The notes: generated from the letters alone by a model not told the origin. Positions 1 through 5,930 are shown, counted from the first letter of the stretch. The stretch is DNA of 5,930 nt from Natronohydrobacter sp. (GCA_007117255.1 SKGU01000262.1:1-5930); one strand, 5' to 3'. Program-made: numbers and translations.

Positions 1-570
1 AACACAGGTCAAATCGCACCTGACGTCGCTGGCGACGCGTCGATCGTTTCACGCGTTTGCCAGTATTGGACAGAACTTCGCCGCGATGGTGCAACCCCCA
101 AGCGTCGGGATGTAGACTCGCGCGCCTTGAGCGATCTGCTGCCGCATGTCTTTCTGGCGGAACTTGTCACCCCGCGCGTGGCGCGCTTGCGGATTTGCGG
201 CCACCGGATCGAGGATATTCTGGGCATGGATATGCGTGGCATGCCGCTAAGCGTGCTGTTTCAGGGCACTGCCCGCAATGATATCGCAGAGGCGCTGGAA
301 CAGGTTCAGATGGGCGCGCGCGTGATCCTGTCGGTAGAAAGCCAGACCGGCTTTGGCCAGCCAAAGATCACCGCAACTGTCGCTTTGATGCCCTTGGCAG
401 ATGAAGTCGGACGAATCACCCGAATCATGGGTGTGATCGAACGGCAGGGCGAGATTGGGCGCGCACCACGCAGGTTCGCGCTTGCCAAACCTGTAGCTGA
501 CGCGCAGCCCACGACACCCGCCCCCCGCAAACGCCCGGCCCTGCGCGTGATCGACGGGGGTCGCGCCTGA
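1..570 (+). CDS. PAS_5-like PAS domain protein, 5' end beyond window
   Basis: The reading frame is open from base 1 to a TGA at 568-570, giving 189 visible residues. No ATG or GTG occurs in frame at the left. The first possible start, a TTG at 127, would cut into the conserved N-terminal block, so the true start lies outside the window. The visible protein begins with a YW..LR.DG..PKR.D.D block (about residues 22-40), followed by LLPHVFLAELV (46-56), a RLRICGHRI strand (62-70) and LGMDMRGMPLSVLF (74-87). This order is typical of the PAS_5 family of small single-domain PAS proteins abundant in Rhodobacterales. A basic, proline-rich tail (about 155-185) follows. There is no membrane segment, and no kinase, GGDEF or HTH output domain is visible, so it is probably a soluble sensory or adaptor protein. 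Ligand and partner are unknown. It lies 87 bp upstream of hisA on the same strand and could share its transcript. The family call is from motif resemblance only. Confidence 0.72.
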   Translation, partial: NTGQIAPDVAGDASIVSRVCQYWTELRRDGATPKRRDVDSRALSDLLPHVFLAELVTPRVARLRICGHRIEDILGMDMRGMPLSVLFQGTARNDIAEALEQVQMGARVILSVESQTGFGQPKITATVALMPLADEVGRITRIMGVIERQGEIGRAPRRFALAKPVADAQPTTPAPRKRPALRVIDGGRA

Positions 571-586
571 GCAAGCTGCTGCTTGC
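571..586 (+). other. Short stem-loop just after the PAS gene
   Basis: Directly after the PAS gene's stop codon the arms GCAAGC (571-576) and GCTTGC (581-586) form a perfect 6-bp stem with a 4-base TGCT loop. The stem is not followed at once by a T run; the nearest T-rich stretch is some ten bases on (around 589-605). It is therefore at best a weak or partial terminator or an RNA-stabilising hairpin between the PAS gene and hisA. Confidence 0.25.
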
Positions 587-657
587 ACGCATTTCGTGGT
601 TTTCCCGCGCTCATCCCCAAGGTAAAAGGCGCCAATTCCAGCAAGAGAGGCCGCGCC

Positions 658-1383
658 ATGATCCTTTACCCAGCCATCGACCTGAAGGACGGCCAATGCG
701 TACGGCTTTACAAGGGCGAGATGGCTCAGGCCACGGTCTTCAACGACAGCCCCGCTGATCAGGCCCGCGCCTTTGCCGATCAGGGCGCGGAATGGTTGCA
801 TCTGGTTGATCTGAACGGCGCTTTTGCCGGCACGCCCATCAATGCCAGCGCAGTCGAAGCAATTCTGGCCGCTATGTCGATCCCCTGTCAGCTTGGTGGC
901 GGTATCCGCGACATGGCGACGATCGAAGGCTGGCTTTCGCGCGGTCTGGCGCGCGTGATCCTTGGCACTGTGGCGGTCGAAAACCCTGATCTTGTGCGCG
1001 AAGCCGCCCGCGCCTTCCCCGGTCAGGTGGCCGTGGGGATTGATGCGCGCGAAGGCCGGGTTGCAACCAAGGGCTGGGCTGAAGAAACCGATGTTCTGGT
1101 CACTGACCTTGCGCGCCAGTTCGAGGATGCTGGCGTCGCGGCCATCATCTACACCGATATCAACCGCGACGGCGCCATGCAGGGGCCGAATGTCGAGGCC
1201 ACAGCCGCGCTGGCGCGGGCCGTGTCGATCCCGGTCATTGCATCAGGTGGCGTGTCCCGCCTTGATGACCTGATCGCGCTGCGCGATTGCGGTGCGAAAC
1301 TTGATGGCGCGATTTCAGGTCGCGCGCTTTACGACGGAAAGCTTGATCTGGCAGAAGCGATTTCCGTGCTGAAAGCCGGGTAA
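658..1383 (+). CDS. hisA: HisA, ProFAR isomerase of histidine biosynthesis
   Basis: This encodes 1-(5-phosphoribosyl)-5-[(5-phosphoribosylamino)methylideneamino]imidazole-4-carboxamide isomerase. The enzyme performs the Amadori-type ring-opening step of histidine biosynthesis in the cytoplasm and hands its product to HisFH. The 241-residue length is normal for this (beta/alpha)8 barrel. Visible hallmarks are the N-terminal YPAIDLKDG with catalytic base Asp8, a first phosphate-binding GGGIR (80-84), catalytic acid Asp129 in VGIDAREG, TDINRDG (166-172), and a second phosphate-binding ASGGVS (195-200). The ATG at 658 is chosen because the family motif begins only four residues later and AGAGAGG (644-650) sits 7 bp upstream. 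The frame extends upstream to 583, but that stretch has no family similarity. HisA is preferred over its paralogue HisF because of its YPAIDLKDGQCVRL opening and its lack of HisF's typical N-terminal ARVIPCLDV. The next gene is convergent, so hisF does not follow directly. Confidence 0.97.
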   Translation: MILYPAIDLKDGQCVRLYKGEMAQATVFNDSPADQARAFADQGAEWLHLVDLNGAFAGTPINASAVEAILAAMSIPCQLGGGIRDMATIEGWLSRGLARVILGTVAVENPDLVREAARAFPGQVAVGIDAREGRVATKGWAEETDVLVTDLARQFEDAGVAAIIYTDINRDGAMQGPNVEATAALARAVSIPVIASGGVSRLDDLIALRDCGAKLDGAISGRALYDGKLDLAEAISVLKAG

Positions 1384-1404
1384 GCTCTACCTGTCACATC
1401 CCTC

Positions 1405-2091
1405 TCAGGTCTGAATTATCCGCAGGGCCTCGGTCCGTGCGCCTTTGGTCAATGCCGCTCCGGGGCCCTCGACAAAGGATACCACGCGCGCCGGATCTCG
1501 TTTTGACAATTCCCGCAGCCACCACGCTACCGCCTTTTGCATGAAGGGGTTGCGGTCCGAGACATAGCCCCCCGCCCAGCCCAGCACACGTTCCCGCACG
1601 GCCAGATCATCGGCTTTCGGGTGGGTCAACCGCGCCCAGGGCAGCGTCATCACCAGCGCCGCGCGGCGCGTCCACATGTTTTCGCTTGTGATCCAGCCCT
1701 CGACCTCATCCAACCGCGCCGGATCGGCCTGTAACCGCTTCGCCCCTGCGATGCTCGCATGATCGGCAAGCGCCCAACTGTCGAAGCTTTGTGCCCAGGT
1801 TGCAATGATCCGCCATACGAGTTCGTCCTCTGGCCGGATCCGCGCTTGCGTCAGCAGTTTGGCCCCAAAGACGCAGGCTTCATGCACATCACTCGCCCAC
1901 ATATCTTCTGCGAGCGCGCAGCGTGCGTCCAAAGTCAGATTGTGACGTGAATCGCGCGCCATTTCATCCAGAACGGCCGCCGGAACGCCCAGACATTCGC
2001 GCGCAGTCTTGTGATAGGCCACCATCTCGGCGGCCTTGGTCACATCACCACGCGCGCGCAGATCGTCCAGAATCTGCGCCGCGCTCGTCAT
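1405..2091 (-). CDS. AlkD-like DNA alkylation repair glycosylase
   Basis: This 228-residue protein belongs to the HEAT-repeat DNA alkylation repair family (AlkD type). Characterised members excise cationic alkylated bases such as 3-methyladenine and 7-methylguanine. Compared from memory with Bacillus cereus AlkD (about 237 residues), the key residues are kept. W106 and D110 in FDSWALAD match W109/D113. R143 in MWTRRAAL matches R148. W190 in FMQKAVAWWLREL matches W187. The sequence is almost wholly alpha-helical, with no signal peptide. The ATG at 2089-2091 is preceded by AAGGA (complement of 2099-2103) with 7-bp spacing. The start lies 13 bp beyond the glmS stop, so the gene is very probably the last in a glmU-glmS-alkD transcript. 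It ends 21 bp from the convergent hisA stop with no strong terminator between. The family call is firm. Substrate range is inferred, and no gene symbol is given because AlkD subfamilies differ in activity. Confidence 0.88.
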   Translation of the reverse strand: MTSAAQILDDLRARGDVTKAAEMVAYHKTARECLGVPAAVLDEMARDSRHNLTLDARCALAEDMWASDVHEACVFGAKLLTQARIRPEDELVWRIIATWAQSFDSWALADHASIAGAKRLQADPARLDEVEGWITSENMWTRRAALVMTLPWARLTHPKADDLAVRERVLGWAGGYVSDRNPFMQKAVAWWLRELSKRDPARVVSFVEGPGAALTKGARTEALRIIQT

Positions 2092-2104
2092 TCCACCATC
2101 CTTG

Positions 2105-3922
2105 TCATTCCACTGTCACCGATTTTGCCAGATTGCGCGGCTGGTCCACATCGGTACCGCGATGCAGCGCCGCATGATAGGCGATCAGTTGGGCTGGCAC
2201 CGCATAGACAATTGGCGCGATCAGATCGGGAACTGTGGGCATCTGCAAGCGATGCGGAACATCTCCCGCCTCTGCAAGGCCCTTGGCGTCCGAGACCAGA
2301 AACACTTTGCCCTGTCGCGCCATGACTTCCTGCATGTTCGAGATGGTTTTTTCAAAAAGCGCATCAAAAGGCGCAAAAATGAAAACCGGCAAATCCTGCT
2401 CGATCAGCGCGATGGGGCCGTGCTTGAGCTCGCCCGCCGCATAAGCTTCGGCGTGTATATAGCTGATTTCCTTCAGTTTAAGCGCACCTTCCATAGCAAG
2501 TGGATACATGGTGCCCCGTCCAAGGAACAACACGTCGCGCGCCTGCGCCAACGATTCGGTCATCCGCCGGATCTCTTCCTCCCGATCCAGAGCCTGCGCC
2601 ACATAACCAGGAACGCTGCGCAAATCATTGATAAGTCTATTGAATTCTTCGTCCGACAAATGCCCGCGATCGTGCCCGGCGCGCAGCGCGAGCAGCGCGA
2701 GCACCTGCAAACTGGCCGTGAATGCCTTGGTTGAGGCCACGCCGATTTCCGGTCCGGCATGGATCGGTAAAGCCACCGTACTCTCGCGCGCAATCGAAGA
2801 AGTCGGCACATTCACCACGGATACCACCTGACCCACATGGGGTTTCGCATGACGCAACGCGGCCAATGTATCGGCAGTTTCGCCCGACTGGCTGACGAAA
2901 ATCGCCATATTCTGCGGCCCCAGCACCGGTTCGCGGTAGCGAAATTCGGATGCGATATCCAGTTCAACCGGCAGGCCCGCGAGTTTCTCGAACCAGTATT
3001 TCGCGACCTGACAGGCATAAAATCCGGTCCCGCAGGCGACCAGAATCAGCCGATCAATGCCTTTGAAATCAAGGGCTTCCGGCAGGTCGATCCCGGAATG
3101 ATCCAGCCCGGAATAATACCCCATCGCGGCTTTCAGCACGGCGGGCTGTTCAGCCATTTCCTTGGCCATGAAATGCTTGTGACCAGACTTGTCAACGCGA
3201 GCAGATTCTACGTTGATGCGCGTAACTGCGCGCGAAGTTTGCTGCCCTTCGGCATCAAACACCTGCGCACCAGCGCGAGTCAGAATCGCCCAATCACCTT
3301 CTTCCAGATAGGTGATACGGTCCGTCAGCTCTGCTAGCGCAATCGCATCCGACCCCAGATACATCTCGCCATCGCCATGCCCGATGCACAAGGGCGATCC
3401 GCGACGGGCACAGATAATCATATCCTGCTCACCCTCGAACAGAAAGGCCAGCGCAAAAGCCCCATCCAGCCGTGCCAGCGTAGCGCGGGCGGCTTGAACA
3501 GGTGCCATTCCCTGATCCAGATACTGGCTGGTCAACTGCACGATGGTTTCAGTGTCAGTTTCGCTGTCGAATTGCGCCCCGTCAGCGGTCAGTTCTTCAC
3601 GCAACGCGCGGAAGTTTTCGATGATCCCGTTATGCACCACCGCGACCCGGCCAGCCCTGTGCGGATGTGCATTGGCCACAGTCGGACCACCATGCGTGGC
3701 CCAGCGCGTATGGCCGATGCCGGAACGCCCCGGTAGGGGTTCATGCACAAGGAGGTCCGAAAGGTTGATCAGCTTGCCCACGGCGCGGCGCCGGTCCAGG
3801 ACGCCATCATTCACAGTGGCAATACCTGCACTGTCATAACCGCGATACTCCAACCGCCTCAGCGCGTCGAGGATCATGGGCGACACTTCGTGATTGCCAA
3901 GAATGCCGACAATTCCGCACAT
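2105..3922 (-). CDS. glmS: GlmS, glucosamine-6-phosphate synthase (isomerizing)
   Basis: GlmS (glutamine-fructose-6-phosphate aminotransferase) makes glucosamine-6-phosphate, the committed step to UDP-GlcNAc. The 605 residues match the usual length (E. coli about 609). The N-terminal class II glutaminase domain (about 1-240) starts with MCGIVGI, so Cys2 becomes the N-terminal nucleophile after Met removal. It carries HTRWATHG (71-78), VHNGIIEN (97-104) and Asp124 in the ETDTE loop. Two SIS domains follow, with ACGTG (296-300), SQSGET (344-349), the LKLKEISYIHAEAY region with Glu485, and His501. The C-tail DVDQPRNLAKSVTVE holds Lys600, equivalent to the conserved catalytic-loop lysine. The start lies 3 bp after the glmU stop. 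Its Shine-Dalgarno AAAGGA (complement of 3929-3934) lies within the last glmU codons, which suggests translational coupling. A 3-bp leader leaves no room for a glmS ribozyme. Confidence 0.98.
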   Translation of the reverse strand: MCGIVGILGNHEVSPMILDALRRLEYRGYDSAGIATVNDGVLDRRRAVGKLINLSDLLVHEPLPGRSGIGHTRWATHGGPTVANAHPHRAGRVAVVHNGIIENFRALREELTADGAQFDSETDTETIVQLTSQYLDQGMAPVQAARATLARLDGAFALAFLFEGEQDMIICARRGSPLCIGHGDGEMYLGSDAIALAELTDRITYLEEGDWAILTRAGAQVFDAEGQQTSRAVTRINVESARVDKSGHKHFMAKEMAEQPAVLKAAMGYYSGLDHSGIDLPEALDFKGIDRLILVACGTGFYACQVAKYWFEKLAGLPVELDIASEFRYREPVLGPQNMAIFVSQSGETADTLAALRHAKPHVGQVVSVVNVPTSSIARESTVALPIHAGPEIGVASTKAFTASLQVLALLALRAGHDRGHLSDEEFNRLINDLRSVPGYVAQALDREEEIRRMTESLAQARDVLFLGRGTMYPLAMEGALKLKEISYIHAEAYAAGELKHGPIALIEQDLPVFIFAPFDALFEKTISNMQEVMARQGKVFLVSDAKGLAEAGDVPHRLQMPTVPDLIAPIVYAVPAQLIAYHAALHRGTDVDQPRNLAKSVTVE

Positions 3923-3925
3923 GAT

Positions 3926-5275
3926 TTATCCTTTCACCTTTGCAGCCTTGGCCGCGCGCAAGCGTTCCATAAGGCGTTTGCCCAAGCCGGGTTTGTTTTG
4001 CTGTTGCGCGCGCCCCAGTGCCAGCGCGCCATCGGGCACATCAGATGTGATCACCGACCCTGAACCGGTGAGCGCATACGCGCCAACGGTCACAGGCGCG
4101 ACCAACATGGTCGAGGAGCCAATAAACGCCCCCTCTCCGATTTCAGTATGGTGTTTGAACACGCCGTCATAATTGCAGGTCACAGTCCCGGCCCCCAGAT
4201 TGGCCCGCGCACCCACATGCGCGTCGCCCACATAGGAGAGATGATTAACCTTTGCGCCATCGTCCAGCACGGCGTTCTTGATTTCCACAAAATTCCCGAC
4301 GCGCACGTCTTCGCCCAGTTCTGCGCCGGGGCGCAAGCGAGCATAGGGGCCAACGACAGCACCGCGACTGACGTGGCATCCCTCCAGATGGCTGAAAGCC
4401 CGGATTTGAGCGCCGCTTTCGACGGTCACACCGGGACCAAACACCACGAACTGATCAATCACGCTGTCACGCCCGATATAGGTGTCCTGCGCAAAAAAGA
4501 CGGTTTCAGGCGCGCTGAGTGTCACACCGTTGTCCAGCGCCTCGGCTCGCATACGGGTCTGAAAGCGCGTCTCGGCCTGCGCCAGTTCCGCGCGGGTGTT
4601 GATGCCCAGCGTCTCGGCCTCGTCACAGCGCACGACGCCCGCGCTCAGGCCACGCGCCCGCCCCAGAGCAACAATATCAGTCAGGTAGTATTCGCCAGAA
4701 GCATTCTCATTGCCGACCGCGGCGATCAACTCAAACAGCGCCGCACGATCGGCGCAGATCACGCCACTATTGCACAGCGTGATTGCGCGCTCTGCTTCAG
4801 TTGCGTCTTTGAATTCGACAATGCGATCAAGCGCATCGCCTTGCACCACCAACCGACCGTACCGCCCCGGATCGGCTGCGTCGAAGCCCAGCACGACAAT
4901 ATCGTGTTGCATGCGTGCAGCCAGCATCGCCTCCAGCGTCTCAGGCCGGATGAACGGCGTGTCCCCGTAAAGCACCACCACATCACCCGCGACCCCATCC
5001 AGCGCGGCGCGCGTCTGGTCAACCGCATGAGCGGTGCCAAGTTGCTGATCCTGTGTGACGATCTCGATCGTATCATCCTCGGCTCGGATCACCTGCGCGA
5101 CGGCTTCGCCACCATGACCAACGACCACAACGATCCTTGCAGGCTCCAGAACGCGCCCCGCACGCAGCGCATGTAGAACAAGCGGTACAGCACCCAAAGG
5201 ATGCAGCACTTTCGGAAGATCAGATTGCATGCGGCTGCCCTGCCCGGCCGCCAGAATAACCAATGAAACGGACAT
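3926..5275 (-). CDS. glmU: GlmU, bifunctional GlcNAc-1-P uridylyltransferase/GlcN-1-P acetyltransferase
   Basis: GlmU acetylates glucosamine-1-phosphate with acetyl-CoA and then couples it to UTP, forming UDP-GlcNAc in the cytoplasm. The 449 residues fit the family (E. coli 456). The N-terminal pyrophosphorylase domain (about 1-228) shows LAAGQGSRM (8-16), PKVLH (21-25, Lys22), QQLGTAHA (77-84), YGDTP with Asp105, GEYYLTD (194-200) and Asn226 in GINTR. Asp105 and Asn226 are the expected Mg ligands. The C-terminal left-handed beta-helix (about 245-425) has the full acetyltransferase set: R315 in YARLRPG, K333, H345 in NHLSY (general base), Y348, N359 in NLGAG and K374. These match E. coli R333, K351, H363, Y366, N377 and K392 at a constant offset of 18. 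The start at 5273-5275 places the nucleotide motif at the N-terminus and has AAAGGGG (complement of 5281-5287) 5 bp upstream. It is the first gene of the glmU-glmS-alkD cluster. Confidence 0.98.
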   Translation of the reverse strand: MSVSLVILAAGQGSRMQSDLPKVLHPLGAVPLVLHALRAGRVLEPARIVVVVGHGGEAVAQVIRAEDDTIEIVTQDQQLGTAHAVDQTRAALDGVAGDVVVLYGDTPFIRPETLEAMLAARMQHDIVVLGFDAADPGRYGRLVVQGDALDRIVEFKDATEAERAITLCNSGVICADRAALFELIAAVGNENASGEYYLTDIVALGRARGLSAGVVRCDEAETLGINTRAELAQAETRFQTRMRAEALDNGVTLSAPETVFFAQDTYIGRDSVIDQFVVFGPGVTVESGAQIRAFSHLEGCHVSRGAVVGPYARLRPGAELGEDVRVGNFVEIKNAVLDDGAKVNHLSYVGDAHVGARANLGAGTVTCNYDGVFKHHTEIGEGAFIGSSTMLVAPVTVGAYALTGSGSVITSDVPDGALALGRAQQQNKPGLGKRLMERLRAAKAAKVKG

Positions 5276-5320
5276 AACTGCCCCTTTGCCTATTTGAATT
5301 TGCCTCAAGCTGTCCTCGCG

Positions 5321-5350
5321 CAGATACTAGGGTTCTTGCAAGAGGCGCAA
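5321..5350 (-). promoter_or_regulatory. glmU: Possible glmU promoter (weak)
   Basis: On the minus strand a TTGCGC (complement of 5345-5350) lies upstream of overlapping -10-like hexamers TAGTAT (complement of 5324-5329, 15-bp spacer) and TATCTG (complement of 5321-5326, 18-bp spacer). They sit about 46-75 bp upstream of the glmU start. A perfect 10-bp palindrome, TCTTGCAAGA (5334-5343), lies in the spacer and could be an operator or chance. A glmU promoter must lie somewhere in this divergent region unless the operon is read from within usp. The exact hexamers are uncertain. Confidence 0.25.
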
Positions 5351-5399
5351 GGCTCACGATTGGTGTCATTGTGTAACACCGGCAGCAAGGCGCCGTTTC

Positions 5400-5413
5400 T
5401 TGACCGAGATCAA
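5400..5413 (+). promoter_or_regulatory. FNR/FnrL-type binding site upstream of usp
   Basis: The sequence TTGAC-CGAG-ATCAA matches the FNR consensus TTGAT-N4-ATCAA at 9 of 10 defined positions. The C variant in the left half is common in FnrL-type sites of Rhodobacterales. The site is centred at 5406.5, 57 bp before the usp start codon. AT-rich sequence around 5430-5444 (TTATGG, CAATTT or TTTATC) could be the -10, which puts the transcription start near 5442-5451 and the box near -35 to -45. That is consistent with activation by an oxygen-sensing FNR/CRP-family regulator. Which paralogue binds (FnrL, Dnr or another) cannot be told from the box. Confidence 0.65.
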
Positions 5414-5423
5414 CGCAAGCCCC

Positions 5424-5451
5424 GCGCACTTATGGCAATTTATCAGTGCGC
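5424..5451 (+). repeat. Inverted repeat overlapping the usp promoter/leader
   Basis: The perfect 7-bp arms GCGCACT (5424-5430) and AGTGCGC (5445-5451) are separated by 14 AT-rich bases. The repeat spans the likely -10 region and ends a few bases before the usp Shine-Dalgarno. It could be an operator for a dimeric regulator, or, if transcription starts upstream of it, a hairpin in the leader RNA. Function is not shown. Confidence 0.4.
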
Positions 5452-5470
5452 AACAGGAAAGGATTGCATC

Positions 5471-5884
5471 ATGTATGCCCGAATTATAGTCGCTGTCGAT
5501 ATTGCGGAACGCGCACAGGCGCACGCATTGCTTGAGAACGCAAAAACCCTGCTTGATGCTGGAGGCGAGATCAGGCTGGTGCATGTTCTGGAAGACGTGC
5601 CGGGATATCTGCTTGCCAATCTGCCCCCTGACCTGACAGAGCGCCGCCGCGCCGAAGCCATGGTCGAGTTGCGCGCCATGATCGACCCTTCGCAGGACAT
5701 TCGCATCACCCCTGACCTGCGCCATGGTGCAGCGTCCGGGCAGATCATTCAGGCCGCCGAAGACAGCGGCGCGGATCTGATCATGATCGCCAGCCACAAG
5801 CCGGGCTTTCGTGATTATTTAATTGGCTCGACAGCCGGTCGCGTGATACGTCATGCAGGTTGCTCGGTCCTTGTCAAACGCTGA
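5471..5884 (+). CDS. UspF/UspG-type universal stress protein
   Basis: This 137-residue protein is a single UspA-fold domain. It begins with MYARIIVAVD, whose Asp10 is at the usual adenine-contacting position, and has LVHVLEDVP (36-44), GAASGQII (86-93) and GADLIMIASHKP (100-111). It ends with a nucleotide-loop segment GSTAGRVIRHAGCSVLVKR (119-137). The ASHKP-x7-GS spacing is one residue shorter than the textbook G-x2-G-x9-G(S/T) motif. From memory, E. coli UspF has the same arrangement (ASHRP...LLGS...VVRHAECSVLVVR), so it resembles the UspF/UspG group and may bind ATP. The ATG at 5471 is chosen because AAAGGA (5458-5463) lies 7 bp upstream and the family begins here. Upstream in-frame starts at 5294 and 5432 fall in the promoter region. 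An FNR-like box lies 57 bp upstream, suggesting induction under low oxygen. A second gene follows 24 bp downstream. The specific physiological role is unknown. Confidence 0.93.
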   Translation: MYARIIVAVDIAERAQAHALLENAKTLLDAGGEIRLVHVLEDVPGYLLANLPPDLTERRRAEAMVELRAMIDPSQDIRITPDLRHGAASGQIIQAAEDSGADLIMIASHKPGFRDYLIGSTAGRVIRHAGCSVLVKR

Positions 5885-5908
5885 AAACCAACAACAAAAG
5901 GAAATCCC

Positions 5909-5930
5909 ATGTATTCATCCATCGTCATCG
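5909..5930 (+). CDS. Start of a second gene, possibly another Usp (cut by window edge)
   Basis: An ATG at 5909-5911 is preceded by AAAAGGAAA (AGGA at 5899-5902, 6-bp spacing) and opens a frame reading MYSSIVI up to the window edge. This resembles the MYARIIV opening of the preceding gene, with the hydrophobic beta-1 strand of Usp proteins in the same place, and it follows that gene's stop after 24 bp. A second, co-transcribed universal stress protein is the most natural reading. Seven residues cannot prove a family, but a real start is well supported by the Shine-Dalgarno. Confidence 0.55.

Noticed and set aside
412..427. Direct repeat CGAATCA-CC-CGAATCA, containing two GANTC sites
   Set aside because: It lies within the PAS coding frame and simply encodes RITRIM. 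Two 7-base copies are readily explained by codon choice.
583..657. Upstream extension of the hisA frame
   Set aside because: The 25 extra residues have no HisA similarity, while the ATG at 658 has a good Shine-Dalgarno and places Asp8 at its family position.
1389..1410. Inverted repeat ACCTG/CAGGT between hisA and alkD as a bidirectional terminator
   Set aside because: The stem is only 5 bp, the loop is 12 bases and there is no T run on either side, so it is too weak to call.
2036..2734. Plus-strand open frame (232 codons) across the alkD start and glmS 3' end
   Set aside because: It is antisense to two well-supported genes, has no family resemblance and has no convincing ribosome site.
3923..3925. 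glmS ribozyme or riboswitch
   Set aside because: Only 3 bp of non-coding sequence precede glmS. The ribozyme is known mainly from Gram-positive bacteria and needs a long leader.
4148..5176. Long open frame (342 codons) on the plus strand inside glmU
   Set aside because: It is fully antisense to glmU, whose catalytic residues are all intact. It has no recognisable motifs or plausible start signal, and GC-rich codon bias commonly opens such shadow frames.
5276..5308. Upstream TTG start for glmU (11 extra residues)
   Set aside because: GlmU normally begins a few residues before LAAGxGxRM. The ATG at 5275 has AAAGGGG close upstream.
5294..5308. Second FNR-like motif, TTGA...TCAA, near the glmU start
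   Set aside because: The half-sites are 7 bases apart instead of the required 6, so the spacing does not fit FNR binding.
5294..5470. Upstream starts (5294, 5432) for the usp gene
   Set aside because: They would add residues without Usp similarity and would put the FNR box and inverted repeat inside or around coding sequence. The ATG at 5471 has a strong Shine-Dalgarno.

Overview
The window looks like chromosomal DNA of an alphaproteobacterium, most probably a member of the Rhodobacterales/Rhodobacteraceae. The reasons are moderately high GC with strongly GC-biased third positions, a PAS_5-type single-domain protein of the kind common in that order, and an FnrL-type box upstream of a universal stress gene. 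This placement rests on protein resemblance and remembered gene order, not on a search. Base composition looks even across the window, and I see no mobile element, tRNA, rRNA or CRISPR.

Layout, left to right. (1) Positions 1-570 (+) hold the C-terminal part of a PAS_5-like sensory protein that enters from beyond the left edge. (2) Positions 658-1383 (+) are hisA, a histidine biosynthesis isomerase. (3) Convergent with hisA, a tight minus-strand cluster reads from right to left: glmU (5275-3926), glmS (3922-2105), then an AlkD-like DNA alkylation repair glycosylase (2091-1405). Its gaps are only 3 and 13 bp, so it is very probably one operon. (4) A 195-bp divergent intergenic region (5276-5470) separates glmU from a plus-strand stress gene. 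It carries a near-perfect FNR/FnrL box and a 7+7 bp inverted repeat. (5) Positions 5471-5884 (+) are a UspF/UspG-type universal stress protein. It is followed after 24 bp by the first codons (5909-5930) of a gene whose N-terminus resembles another Usp.

Together, GlmS makes glucosamine-6-phosphate from fructose-6-phosphate and glutamine. GlmU acetylates glucosamine-1-phosphate and joins it to UTP to give UDP-GlcNAc for peptidoglycan and lipopolysaccharide. The intermediate enzyme GlmM is not in the window. The repair gene rides at the end of that operon. The Usp unit appears to be an oxygen-regulated stress module.

No clearly undescribed system is visible. Most of the window is well-understood housekeeping DNA, with full catalytic residue sets in HisA, GlmS, GlmU and the AlkD-like protein. 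The most informative non-coding signal is the FNR-like site with the adjoining inverted repeat in front of the usp gene.
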